This document shows, piece by piece, positions 23,837 through 35,118 of a stretch of 64,000 bases of DNA (positions within the stretch are counted from its first letter, which is position 1; each line of letters opens with the position of its first letter). Source of the stretch: Oscheius onirici (taxonomy: Eukaryota; Nematoda; Chromadorea; Rhabditida; Rhabditidae); assembly GCA_932521025.1 (NCBI GenBank), contig OW051471.1, positions 558,001 to 622,000 of the forward strand, written 5' to 3'. Made by a program: the position numbers and the translations under genes. Under the pieces are notes generated by a model that saw nothing but the letters and a program-made list of their open reading frames with translations, had not been told where the DNA came from and did no database searches.

Positions 23837-24107
23837 CAGGGTTGGCAAACCTGGCCGAAAAAGTCGCGCCGGCCAGGTTGTAAACAGGGCGCCAACCTGG
23901 CCGGCCAGGTTAGATCCCTCGCGGCGAGTTACTGTAGTAAATCGATAAAACTCCATTTTTTGTAGTTTTCTTATTTTATTGTGGTTGTTGGTGACTTTAT
24001 AACGTGTTGCAACGAAAAAAGGGGAAAAAAATAACATCTAGTACCTGGCCAGGTTGGTGCCGTGTTCACAGCCTGGCCTGGCCGGCCGGCCAGGTTTGCC
24101 ATCCCTG
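23837..24107. mobile_element. MITE, CAGGGTTGGCAAACC family
   Basis: Termini CAGGGTTGGCAAACCTGGCC and GGCCAGGTTTGCCATCCCTG. The interior (TTGGTGACTTTATAACGTG) is shared with a decayed copy at about 45640-45864. CAGGG ends suggest hAT type, but I find no clear 8-bp duplication. Confidence 0.65.
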
Positions 24108-24230
24108 GCACCATACTGACGTGGTTGAGGTTCTTGAGCCATTCGAAGTAGGAGACGATTACTCCGCCTTCGAGAATTGCGGCAGTTAGGGCATCGAAAT
24201 CTCTTATTGTTTCGGAAACTCTTCGTAGGT
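24108..24230 (-). pseudogene. inverted partial copy of gdh-1 exon 5
   Basis: The minus strand reads [19 protein letters not shown], matching the gdh-1 segment [19 protein letters not shown] nearly base for base over about 50 nt. It departs from gdh-1 on both sides, and a MITE abuts the downstream end. The upstream residues (FDALTAAIL) are not gdh-1. Confidence 0.7.
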
Positions 24231-24439
24231 TAGGTACGACACCAGTAGTATCATCGCTTGATTTGTCTCTCAAAATCTTGAAGGCACAGTTACTGCTTGT
24301 TGTTTTTAGAGCCAAAAACAGGACAACAGGATAGAATTGAACATTTGTACGAGGAAGTGTCGTTTTAGGGTAAAGTCGATATAGTTTTTGCTCAGAGAAA
24401 CGCATATTTTCCTGCAAGGAAAAAGTTGGGATCAAAATG

Positions 24440-26536
24440 AGGGCACACGGTAGTACCCTTTTTTTTTGCTTTTTTTCTCAACTTTTTTTGTGGAAAGCTA
24501 CGGTATTTTCAAAAGTATGTAATTGCGTACAATAGGCTATTTTTGAAAGAGAAAAAGGTTGTTTTTCGCCCATCTGCTGAAGATTCGTTTTTATCTCCAA
24601 ACACACAGCGAAATTTTTTTCTCGTTTGGCATTTTTTTCTTGAACTGCTGTTTTTGTCTCTTATCTGGACCAAGAATTACTGGAAAGAATTTGCAGTGAA
24701 GTAATCTCCACATTGCATTTCGCAAAAAAAAACGCATCTGTGAGGTTACAAAAAAAATTCATTTCCACTGTCTAGGAGAGAAAACTGTTTGTTTCAATCT
24801 CAAGTGATACGGCTTTATGACAAGCTATTGTTGATAGTATTGAATTAAAAAAATTGGGGCAAAACAAAATTTCCGGTAAAAAGAGTTTCCGCGGAAACGC
24901 GAAAAAAAGATTTTGGCCCGCGGAATTCCGCGGAAACTTTTATTGCTGTTTCCGCACTTCTCTGGTATTGATAGTTGGAGTATAAAAACGTATCAAAAGA
25001 CAAAAAAACTTTCATCTACAAGGAAACGTTTCCCATCCACTCTGGACGCACAATCTGTGCGCATGGCCCGGCTGCGCGCTTCAAGCTTATCCCTCTGCAC
25101 CTTCAGTGAAAACAACTGTCCATTTTTATTGGAATACAAACGTTAGATACTCAGCCAATGGTACGCAGGCTTTGTAAAAGAGAAAAAAAGTAATAAATTT
25201 ACTTTTTTATATGCGCCGTTTTGCCATTTTTTTGGTCGGTAAACACCGTAATACTTCCACGGTCATTGAAAGTGAGAATGAGAACACACTTTTTTCCACT
25301 TTCTGCTCCCTTGACCTGTATTTTTTTTCAAATGTTTCGCTCTTTTTATAAAGGCAGTACAAGAGTTTCGCTAGCTTCCGTGTCATTTACGAAAAGACAA
25401 AAAAGATCCGAAGAAAAAAGAGCTTCGAGTAGTTTCTGGGCTCAGGATTCTAACTAACCTGGCCTTATCCCAAGTTTTTTTATAGGTGACGATGTCTATT
25501 GGACTTTGAGAGTGTGAACAAACTTTTCCCCCCTTTCGGTTTCCTTCTTGTTCTTTTTCTTCAAATGTTTCAAGGTTCTGATAAAGGCAGGGCAGTAGGA
25601 GTTTTTCTAATAAATCGCGGAGTTGTTTATCTTACTAATAATACTTTTCAGAGCAGGGCTGTTGAAATCCCGAATCGACAGGTTCCATCTTCCACCTGAC
25701 TTTGACTAACTAGGGTTGGGAACCAGCCCCGTGTGTCAGGCAGGCACATTTTTGGGGGAAGCCGAATTTTACGTAAAAACGTGGGATCCGACTTGAATAT
25801 AAGCTCAGCATGGGTTTGTAAACTGATGGTCAAATTGGGTGCCAGTTTTATTTGTAAAACTAAGGCTGTCTAGCGGTAAAAATGTTCGATATGAAAAAGG
25901 TCGCTTTGCAAAAATCTCGGCTGAAAAGAATAAAAAATTCCTCTGGTAGTGGTGTATTTTTTACAATTTGAAAAGGTCTCGCTGTTATTCCGACCATGGA
26001 ACGGTTGATATCTACCACAAGCAAAGCTTTGGAAAACATGAAATGTACAGAAACACATCTTATTCGCCCTTTTTTAGCTATATTCATCATCGCCATCATA
26101 TACTGTATCAACGAGATGTGGAGGTTAGCGAACAGCAAGCGAAACAACAACAAAAAACGTTTTTCCCAAACAGTTTTGACTTGGCTGTTAATTTATCGTA
26201 GTTTTTTTTTTTACAAATTGGTAGGAAAATGACAGACAAATCACAGCATCAGTTCCAAAAGTCGTTTTTAGTCGAATATGCCGCGACCTCTCCTCTTGAA
26301 AAATATGGATGTTTTCTTTTTTGTCTTTTTTTGAATCCCAAGTCGAACTTTGGACATTCGTTCTACGTCTAAGGGCAGCTGGGCGCATCACCTTCGAACA
26401 AGGTATGTCGGTTTTTGTGTGATACATGCAACACTAATAAGGCAAAATCCAGTTGAGATCGTGAAATGACGATCTCACTGGACAAAAACGAAAATGGTTT
26501 GAAATAATGCTTGCCTTGAAAATGGAAATCATCCAG
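24440..26536. other. 2.1 kb repeat-rich region without a gene
   Basis: 25380-25955 is related to 43490-43805: GAGCTTCGAGTA, CTTCAAATGTTTCAAGGTTCT, TAAAGGCAG, and GGCTGAAAAGAAT occur in the same order. 26110-26280 is a diverged copy of the 10857/11222 repeat. No ORF is convincing. Confidence 0.5.
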
Positions 26537-27433
26537 TGAAATTATTATTATTATTATTATTTATTTCCAAATCGTAGAATTATCTATGTTGGACAATGAC
26601 TCTATTCCACTGTTCACTTGAAGCAGTCCACCAGGGTATATCGAAGCATTTTTTGAGGAAGTCTCTCCATCTAGAAGGTGGTTGTCTTCTAGGACGTTTT
26701 CTGTCGTACGGAATCCAATTAGTCACGGCTCTTGCCCATCTATCCGTTCCCATAGCTGTAATCTTCCGAGCCCAGTTGAGTTTACACCTATCAGCCACTG
26801 TAGTCCAGTCCTGTATTCTCGTAATATCCCTTATCTTTTGATTAGTCCATCGGTGAAACCTAGTAATACTGAGCATCCTTCGTTCCATTTTTCGCTGTAC
26901 AATTCTGTTGTTCTCTATCCTGTTCGGACAGTGTCCATGTTTCACACCCATACGTGACTGCCGAAGTGATACAAGCGTTAAAAAGACGCCGTCTTTTTTC
27001 CATAGGAATTGTATTATCGGTGAGCCATTTTGAATGCTGACACCAGGCTAACCAACCTCTTCTGATACTACGCTCTATCTCCTTGTGATGGTTTAGCGGG
27101 ATTGAGACGGGCACACCTAGGTAGATTGTCTCATTTTGGAAAGAGAAAGCTTGCCCATTGACGTTGATTGGAGTTCTTGTTGTGGAGCAACTAGTGAGCA
27201 GAACCGTCTTTTTGTCGTTGATACGAAGTCCGACTGTTGATGTTGCTTCAATCAGCTTTTTCAGCATTTTCTCCAATTCTGGACGGGACTTTGCAACCGG
27301 CGTAACATCGTCGGCATATTCCAGACTTGTCAAATGTCGGCCGTCCACCTTCAATCCCTGCATTTCCCAGTCTATAGATCTCAGAATGCAACGGAAATTT
27401 TCCGAAATTCTAAAAAGTGATTCCCAATTTCAA
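26537..27433 (-). mobile_element. non-LTR retrotransposon 3' fragment (reverse transcriptase)
   Basis: The minus strand encodes the C-terminal half of a reverse transcriptase. It starts near FRCILRSIDWEMQGL, then LEYADDV (the YxDD catalytic box), LRINDKKTVLL, the thumb IRRGWLAWCQHSKWL, CITSAVTYGCETWTL, and after a frame break the typical end: RRMLSITRFHRWTNQKIRD, KLNWARKITAMGTDRWARAV and RRQPPSRWRDFLKK. This arrangement is typical of RTE/CR1-like elements. An (AAT)n tail follows at 26538-26560, as expected for a 3' end made by target-primed reverse transcription. The 5' part is missing and the frame is broken, so it is dead. Confidence 0.85.
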
Positions 27434-28207
27434 TACGTGCGCCTGTGTAACAAAACTTATATTAAAAACCCCCTACACAACAATTTATATCATTACACCT
27501 AACTATTTTATTGCCACAACGAACTAGAAAGCCACTACTGTCATTGTATATCAACATTCTTTGAAACAATCAGCGAAATGTAGGTACTGTCCCGACCACC
27601 CTGGTCGGTATGAAGCCCCGCGCTTCGAGGGCATTCGAATAAACTCAAGGGTGTCAAAAGGTGAGAGATGTCCAGGCGGAAACAGTTTGGCGCTAAATCG
27701 AGAGGTTCAAATAGTGACAGATAAAAATCAGTACAGGTTGAAATCGTCCAAGCGTAATTCGACCTAGGCCCCCTGTTTGTCCAACGAAATTCTCGTCCAT
27801 TTGTCTTAAAAAAAAGCCATAATCGAATACGACGAATGTCTTGTTCCATTATCAAGCAAAACAATTTTCTGACTATAACGCATGCCATAATAGGGCACGC
27901 AAACAAGTTCCCCGCGTGTTCTGCTTGGAAAAAAAGTGCTCTCTTTTTCTGACTATCTCGCAAAATCTTTCGTTCTTTCGCGAACTTTATTCCTTATAAC
28001 CTAGTTCTGAAACAAACCAAAACGTCGAACTTTCTTGAACAGACTATATAGTCGGTTCAAGAAATTGGTATCGTAATCAGAACCCCGCCATGATTTTTGA
28101 TCAAAAGCACGGGAATTTAACCCTAACTTTTACTGTGAACAACCATATTTACTTTTTCTACCCCCTCTGATTACCCATTTTCCTCTCATCAGCCACCTGC
28201 CACCCTC
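27434..28207. other. region between the retroelement remnant and rab-28
   Basis: No supported gene. About 27580-27790 is GC-richer and of unknown origin. The last 80 bases are the rab-28 promoter. Confidence 0.4.
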
Positions 28208-28221
28208 ATCTCCATGGAAAC
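28208..28221 (+). promoter_or_regulatory. X-box (RFX/DAF-19 site) of rab-28
   Basis: ATCTCCATGGAAAC matches the 14-position X-box consensus RYYNYYATRRNRAC at every defined position. It lies 70 bp upstream of the rab-28 ATG, the distance typical for DAF-19-controlled ciliary genes in nematodes. Confidence 0.8.
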
Positions 28222-28290
28222 GGCGTCCGTTCAAGCCTAGAGCTCCTCTGTCTCTTTGGGTTTTTTCTACGTCATTTTCTCGCTGAAAAA

Positions 28291-31200
28291 ATGGCCGAGG
28301 AGGATCTAAAACTCGGAGAGGAGGGCCGTTCTGATTGGAGAAAGAGGACCCTAAGTGATGAGGAGACGACGGAGGAGATAATTTTGAAGGTATTTTTTTG
28401 CTGTTTCAATGCTGGTAAAGCCTTTGTTGATGAAACTTCAGCAATGTATCTGGAGAGGATAGAAAAATAAAAAAAACTAACCTTAGAAAAAAAAACTAGC
28501 CTGGTCAAAATGTAGCGAACATTTGTGAACTGAATTGGCGGGAATTTAGCTGCGTAGCATGAAAATGTTGGATACTCAGCCAAGAAAAAACGATTCAAAA
28601 ACTACTGTTTGAACAGACTATAACGCCTGCCAAAGCTCCATCATGCACATTTGACGAGAAATTGCGTACGCTTTCAGACAAGCCATTCTATTCGAATTTC
28701 TACTGTACGCAAGGTGAACAGAATATTGGCAACTTTAGGCAATGGCAAAAAAGCAGTGAACTCCTGCCGAAAGCAAGGACTAGAGGTAGCTCGTGAAACT
28801 TATTTTTTTGGCACTTATCGGGCGTGCCAAACTTTCATTCTGCGTATTTTTAGATACGCGAAATTGCGTACGAATTGTCTCACACAAATTGGATACTCAG
28901 CCAAGATTTTTTGACGTTTTCCAAACCGAACAGTAAGTACATTCAGGTCCCGAAGAGAATTTTGGGTTACTGTAACAGTTTTGTGCAGACTTTCAAAATT
29001 TACAGATGGTAGTCCTCGGAGACGGTTCATCTGGCAAGACGTCCCTATGTCAACGATTTGCGCGGGATGCCTTCGAACGAGAGTACCATCAGGTTTGTTT
29101 CAATGTTTCTATATAGTTCATCAGTTGTAAACTAAAATCTGTTATGTCGAACAGTTCGAGAATATCCGAGCCGAAAAGTGCACTTTTTGTTTGCCTGTGA
29201 ACCGAACACGAACTGTTCGCCGTTCCAATATTCGTTCGCGAACATGCGAACACGAACACAGCTCGGACATTTTTTTTGTTTGGAAGAATCAGTCGTTTGA
29301 TGACTAACTCCACAAAACGATTGGAACAAAACTGGAAATGAGTAGGGAATCCAAGGGGCTAAGAATAATTTTGACAGTCCATGGGTATTGCCATTAGTAC
29401 TGGATAAAATGTTCGTGTTCGTGTCATTTTTGAACTCTGTTCGAGCCCTGAACAGCGAACATTTTCACTTTTTTTTGCCCGTCAAGCGAAAACGAACACG
29501 AAAGTTCACTCAACCCTGGTAGTGATCTGGATCTGTGAAAAAGTGGATTTTTGAAGAAGAAGGGATTTGTCATTGCCCCGTTTTACTGACCGAACAAAAA
29601 TAGAACGATAACTTGTATGAACTGAATAACCGGATAAAAAGAGAACAATATCAATTACAAATCGTCTTTTCCCATTGGATCACAGATTTATCCTCTGCTC
29701 CAGAAACTGCTAAGAATCGAGAGGAAGTACTATCGAGTTAGGGATCAGAGTTAGAGAACACCTTTTTCATTGGTAGAGAATCCAGTTCTTTTTCTTCAGA
29801 TTTTCAGTCTACTGTTGTATCAACTAGTCCCCTTTGTTTTCCAGATTTAGTATGTTTTCCGTAACTGTACTTCTGTCACTAACCTCTTCTAGAACAGTCG
29901 AATATACTAATTCTTGCCAACCCCCTCCCCCCAACATTCGCCAATCTTCTTGCCATAAACATATTTCAGACCATTGGACTGGACTTTTTCTCCCGCCGCA
30001 TCACTTTGCCTGGGAGTGGAGATGCTCCGCCGTTTACAGTGCTTCTGCAGGTATATTCTGTTCAAAAGGAATCAGTTTTTGAAAAGTTTGAAGATTTGTT
30101 ACAAACTATAGTATTTAGAACAAAGGTTTTGTGCGCCGCATTCACTAGAAACTGAATAATTTGTGTAATTTGGCGTGCCGAAAAATTACGTGCTGTATGG
30201 CAGACAAACAATTCAAAATGCAGTAGTCAAATTTTAAAACGTTACCGAGTTTCTGAAAAACTGGCTACAATTTGTTTCAAAAGCTATACTAGAAGAAATT
30301 GATAGAGAAACTATTGCTGATTTCATTTCCTCGTATGCCAGTTAAAGGGGACAGTCTCATTGTGTGTGTGAACGTGTGATAAGGGGAAATCAGGCAACTG
30401 CGTGGGGGGACCCACGACAAATTTCATTTTGGCGTTTTTCTTTTCTCCACTACTTTTTTCGATTTTTACTTGTTTCTAATCGATTTCTCGTCAAAAATAA
30501 CTCCAAAAATGAGTAGTGGGACGCTAAAATTGGTGGAAAAGTGACGGAAATAAGCGGAAATAACGTATTTTAGGCCAAAAAGTGATTTTTTTGTCTATTT
30601 TTTTTCATTTTTCCACCATTTTTAGCGTTCCACCACTTGGTTTAGGGGTAATTTTCGACGGCAAATCGATTAAAAACAAGTAGAAGCCGAAAAAATAAGC
30701 ATAGAACGAGTAAAACACGGAAATTCAAAATTTGAGGTGTTTGAGATTTGAATGCGCGGGGTTTCTAGAATATTCCAATCTGGTTATAAGGAGGCTGTCC
30801 CTTTAAAAACCCTCATCTCACAGCGCGCGGCGCTCATAGAAGCCGCGACATGGCGAGGGCGCGCCATGGCTGCAGACGAAGAGAAGCCGCCTTTCAGCCG
30901 ATTTGACTCAAATTTGGATAGGAGACACTTGACATGATTCCCCGGGACGAATTTTTTTTGATTGCCGAAATTCGATTTTCCGACCGAGTTAACAGTTTGC
31001 TATCTGATCCCTCTCCTGGTCAATTATGTTCCTGTGTTCCTCTAATCTTGCCCGTTTGTCCCCTGTTTTTAATTTCCCTGATGGTCTCCCTGTCCCTATT
31101 TCCACATAATCCTGTTCTCCCCTCTCCCTGTTCTCTAGTTGCGATATCACCCCGTTGGAGCTAAAGTTATAATAGAAACCCCCTTGAAAGCTTTCCCTTA

Positions 31201-33405
31201 TTCCTAACCCGCACCTGATTCTCTACTGTCTGGAAACTATCCCCAGTCAAAAATAATCAAAGTCCACGCACTTGTCTAAACTTGTTGCACTAACTCCTTT
31301 CCCCTTAATTGTGCGCACAAACTGCTCCATTTTGATTGCCAATTAAAAATTCGGGGCGGTAGTTGACACCACCAATGGTCATCCGGCGCCAATGTAATTA
31401 GCTTGATTTCTTCACACCGGATATAGGTGGGGGAGCGCGAAGGACCTTGGTTCAAAACTCTGCCAAAACTCGTAGATATAAAATTTTTGATGCGAAATAG
31501 CTCAAATGTAGAGGAAAAGGAGGTATGTTGCCGATTTGCAATATCTCATACAGAAAAAATTTTATGACCGAGAGGTTCAATAATTATTGCCCCGCTATAG
31601 GAAGTCGAACTTTATAGTCTAATGTTGAATTTTCATGAGATGAAATGAAAAAAAAATGTATTTAAACTTGAATAAAGAAGAAAGAACAGCATTATAACAT
31701 AAAAATTTTGGCAAAAAAAGATAAACGTCAAAAACGGTAAGTGGGATCGAACCCGGGTAGTCCGACTGGCGCCTGGTGCACTAACCACTAAGCTACGCGG
31801 CCGCGGAGGCGCCCGCGCAAAAATTTGACGTAGTACCCCCCCCCCCCCCCCCCTGTCGGGGTCCGCGAGCTGTGATCTGTCTGTCTGTCTCAAAACCCTA
31901 TTCTTTCAGGTCTGGGACATCGGTGGTCAGTCCATCAACAGTGACATGTTGCCCAAGTACCTGGCCGGAGTCCACTGTGTCCTCCTCGTCTACGACGTGA
32001 CGAACAGAAACTCTTTTGACAACCTCCGCGACTGGTATACGGTAGTTCGCGGTCATTTGGAGGAGAAAATGAAGCAGGAGACGGACGAAGCTCTGACCAG
32101 GGGAGAGAAGCCCAAGGATATCAAGGTATTTTAGGGTCCTAAAACTGATGTTTCAGCCTTTTGACGTTCTAAAGAACAGGTCAAAAACTACCACTTTGCA
32201 GAACATCAAACAGCTAAAAAGGCACGCTTTCAATGAGAAAAATGACTGCAAGAGACGAAGAGGTTACCATTGCTTGCGAAGGAATCGCGCTTTTATCTCG
32301 AGAACAAAACAAAAAGACTCGGAAATTTCAGCTTCCCATCTACTTTCTCGTGGCGAACAAGATTGACATCGACAACTTGCGTTCCGTCGACTCGTCTCTT
32401 CACATGGACTTTATGGATCAGTGTCACATAGACGGGGACATGTATACTTCTTCAAGGACAGGAGATTCTGTTCTTTTTATGTTCAGGTAAAGGCAGACAA
32501 GGGGACAGAGGGACATATGGGCAGAGAGACAGAGAGTCGGAGACAAGAAGACAGAGGGACAGAGTGACAGTGACAGAGTGACAGAGAAACAGACATAGAT
32601 AGAGGACAGAACGAATGTTCTTACAATCCATTTCTTCTAGTACAGTTTGTGAAACAAATCGTAGTCAGTTTTTAAAAAAATTGGTGGCATGTTTCAAAGT
32701 TCGGATAAGGTGGAACCTTTTCAGTTACGGGACTCAGCATCTGGCACAAAAAAAAGTAATCTTTCACTATGTCTGTAAAGATTTGTCCCAGTCGTATCCC
32801 AAATCACACGATTTTTAATTTTTGGCAAAAATGCCTTCAAATTTTGTGCAGAAGGAACGTGAATCGAGTGAAAATCGTCTCATTTTTTCATGACTTTTGT
32901 TTGTTCTTTCGGATTTTACAGAAAATCAGAATGTTTCGAAAAGGTTTTATACATACACCTCGCCAAACATTTCAGTGGACTTTCCGTGGTCTTTTCAGAT
33001 TCTCATTGACAGTAAATCACAGACCAGTTGTAGACATTGTAGGCTACTATCTTCTGGCGTTCTCTGGTGACCATGATCGGGCAAGAAAGAGCTCGGCGAA
33101 GTAACTCACGAATGGTCTGGCAGAAAACATGAGAGTATACAGCTTTTAGTTGGTGTTCTGGCCTTTTTTTTGTCAAGCTTGAACTCCGTTTTGAGACAGG
33201 AAACTGATTCAGTCCTCAATACAAAAAAATTCAGTACATTTTCAGATGTGCCGCCGCAAAGTACCTCGGCATCCAGATGACCAAAGTCGACCAGGAGGCG
33301 GATATTGTCATCACGAAGGGAGAAATTGCTCCGGAAGCCGTCCCAATGAGACGATCCCGTCATCATACGAGCCAGTCACAGACGTCCGTCTGTTCTATTC
33401 AGTAA
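28291..33405 (+). CDS. rab-28: Rab28-family small GTPase
   Basis: Rab28 is an atypical ciliary GTPase linked to the BBSome and intraflagellar transport, and to shedding of extracellular material in mammals and nematodes. Six exons: 28291-28389, 29006-29092, 29970-30050, 31910-32125, 32332-32486 and 33246-33405; 265 aa against about 221 in human. G1 is GDGSSGKTS, switch I has [16 protein letters not shown]3 is [10 protein letters not shown]4 is LVANKIDID, and G5 is SSRTGDS. The C-terminus is VCSIQ, a CAAX prenylation box in place of the usual Rab CC motif. Extra residues are an acidic N-terminal 33-aa exon and a charged insertion ([20 protein letters not shown]) between the third G-box helix and NKID. 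Large introns contain a TTAA-type MITE, a tRNA-like sequence and an 18-C run. Confidence 0.95.
30346..30802. mobile_element. TTAA-flanked MITE (piggyBac-type), in rab-28 intron 3
   Basis: Starts AGGGGACAGTCTC and ends GGCTGTCCCT, with TTAA at 30342-30345 and 30803-30806. Same palindromic interior as 13474-13900. Confidence 0.85.
30803..31345. repeat. dispersed repeat copy in rab-28 intron 3
   Basis: About 30980-31340 matches 57205-57640: CAGTTTGCTATCTGATCCCT, CAATTATGTTCCTG, CCCGTTGGAGCT, GAAACCCCCTTGAA. Both are pyrimidine-rich. Confidence 0.6.
31741..31813 (-). repeat. tRNA-like sequence (pseudo-tRNA or SINE head)
   Basis: The reverse strand has an A-box TAGCTTAGTGG and a B-box GGTTCGATCC with near-normal spacing, but the acceptor and T-stems do not pair well. 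It lies in rab-28 intron 3. Confidence 0.5.
31836..31853 (+). repeat. 18-nt C homopolymer
   Basis: An uninterrupted run of C, 56 bp before the exon 4 acceptor of rab-28. Its length may be affected by sequencing error. Confidence 0.8.
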
Positions 33406-35031
33406 TGTACACATGAATGAAGTTTTTTTTGCATGGAAATGGCTTGTTCATGTTTCAAGCTTTTGATATAAAGAATAGTTTTTTTTTGTGGTAGTAATGG
33501 TAATGACCTGCACTTGCATTGCAAAATGAAAGAATTCATGATAAAAAAACAGGCGGTAAAGACGACCCACGTGTTCTGTTAGAAAAAAAAACTGAGCGCT
33601 ACAAGACAAAAATAACAAACGGATATATACGTCTTCAATGAAACAGAATTTGCATAGGTTTTGTATGAGAAGTTTGTGTCTTCTGGAGCTGCTATCTGTT
33701 TTGAAGGACACTGGGATATAGCGACTCGATGGAATAGAAAGTTACCGAATGCATTCCAGAGAAGCATCAAGCATCTGGTGGCCAACAATGCAGATGACTT
33801 GATGAGATGGCCGGTAACACTTGGTGGAGAAAACGGAGAATGAATGGTTTGCCCTACGAGACGCTCTTGTCTAGAATCAGACTTTGTAACGATTGAAAGT
33901 TTGTGTTCCAAACCTGGTATAAAACCAAGGAGCTGTTCGGGAACCTGCTATTCGTCTCCAAAAACTTTCTACTGCAAAACTGGAATGTTTCAACTGTTAG
34001 ATAAGCTGTTTGACCCAAGGAAACTGTGTTTTGCTGCCATTGTAGGGAGTAATTTGAAATATTTTTTGAAAAAAATTTCGGTTAGGTGAAGGTCTAGTTC
34101 ATAGATCCCTTGTAAAAGTCTATTTCGACGAAAGTTTTAGGCTACTTTTTCCTCTTTCCATCTCTTGGAAAACGGTGAAAGCAAAAAAAGACCTAGGTTT
34201 CATAAGTATAGTATAACAGACGTAGTTTTTGATGTTTGATGTTCTTGATACAGATAATTCCTAGACGAAAACTTCTCAAGCCTAACAACAGCACACGTAG
34301 GTTAAACCAGCCTCTAAAAAAAGCTGGACTCTAAAAGAAGCGGAGAAGAACTAAAGTGTGTCAAAGAAAGATGTAATGAAGAATGATTGGAATCTAAACT
34401 CTGAACGGATGGGGAGAGGACAAAACTGGCAGATTGGAGAAAGAGGGCACTCTACACCAAACTATTCTGCACAGAGAAGGTGACTCGAATGGAAGCAAAT
34501 AGTTGGACGAAGGAGGTGACTCCACTCGAGGGCAAAAGATTACAAGCCACGACTATGATGGACAGAGGACATTCTCAGAGAAGTTGGATCTTGTTGGTGT
34601 AGAAGAACGAAATTGGAATGAAAGACGATCAGATCTGTACTCGTCATAGACGTGATTGTGCAATAAACATCAACTGCTAATGTTCAAAAACTCAGGAATA
34701 ATCAAAGAACAAACAGTATGACCGAAAACAGTTTCCGCTGAATGTTTGTTGATCTGCTTGTGGCGACTTGGCACGCAATTTCCAAACAAATGTCTACCAA
34801 TATTGGTAGGCTGAGTGGGCCTTATCAAAACAGTTCCCAAGTCAACACCTTTCTCCCCCACTTCCGACATTTTTTCTGAGACCAGACCGATGAGCAGCTG
34901 CTAATCCAAGGTTCACATTTCGTTGGCTGGGGGTGGTAATCAGGACGGCAAACAGTCGGTCATCTTTCCTCTCTTTCCTTCGATTTTCAATTTTTAGAGA
35001 GCAGACGACTGAATTGACCAACAGGTGCTCT
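33406..35031. other. rab-28 to TRPM intergenic region
   Basis: 1.6 kb without a gene I can support. ORFs at 33579-33911 (-) and 33661-33843 (+) overlap each other and match no family. Confidence 0.45.
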
Positions 35032-35041
35032 TCTTATCAGT
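35032..35041 (-). promoter_or_regulatory. ELT-2-type GATA site upstream of the TRPM gene
   Basis: The minus strand reads ACTGATAAGA, the optimal extended intestinal GATA site of nematodes (HTGATAAR). It lies 78 bp before the predicted ATG at 35119. Confidence 0.55.
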
Positions 35042-35118
35042 CCTCTCCGTCATTGCTGGCTCCTTTCTTCACTACTTTTTATTACTGCACCTGATTTATC
35101 GCCACTTTCTACTATATT

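Noticed and set aside
23971-24435. 154-residue minus-strand ORF as an independent GDH-like gene
   Set aside because: Only about 20 residues match gdh-1 and the rest runs through a MITE; better explained as an inverted fragment.
29130-29515. CGAAC/GTTCG-rich stretch in rab-28 intron 2 as a transposon
   Set aside because: One end resembles CAACCCTG, but no matching opposite end or target duplication was found.
33579-33911. Overlapping ORFs on both strands downstream of rab-28
   Set aside because: Neither strand shows codon bias, splice signals or a family pattern.
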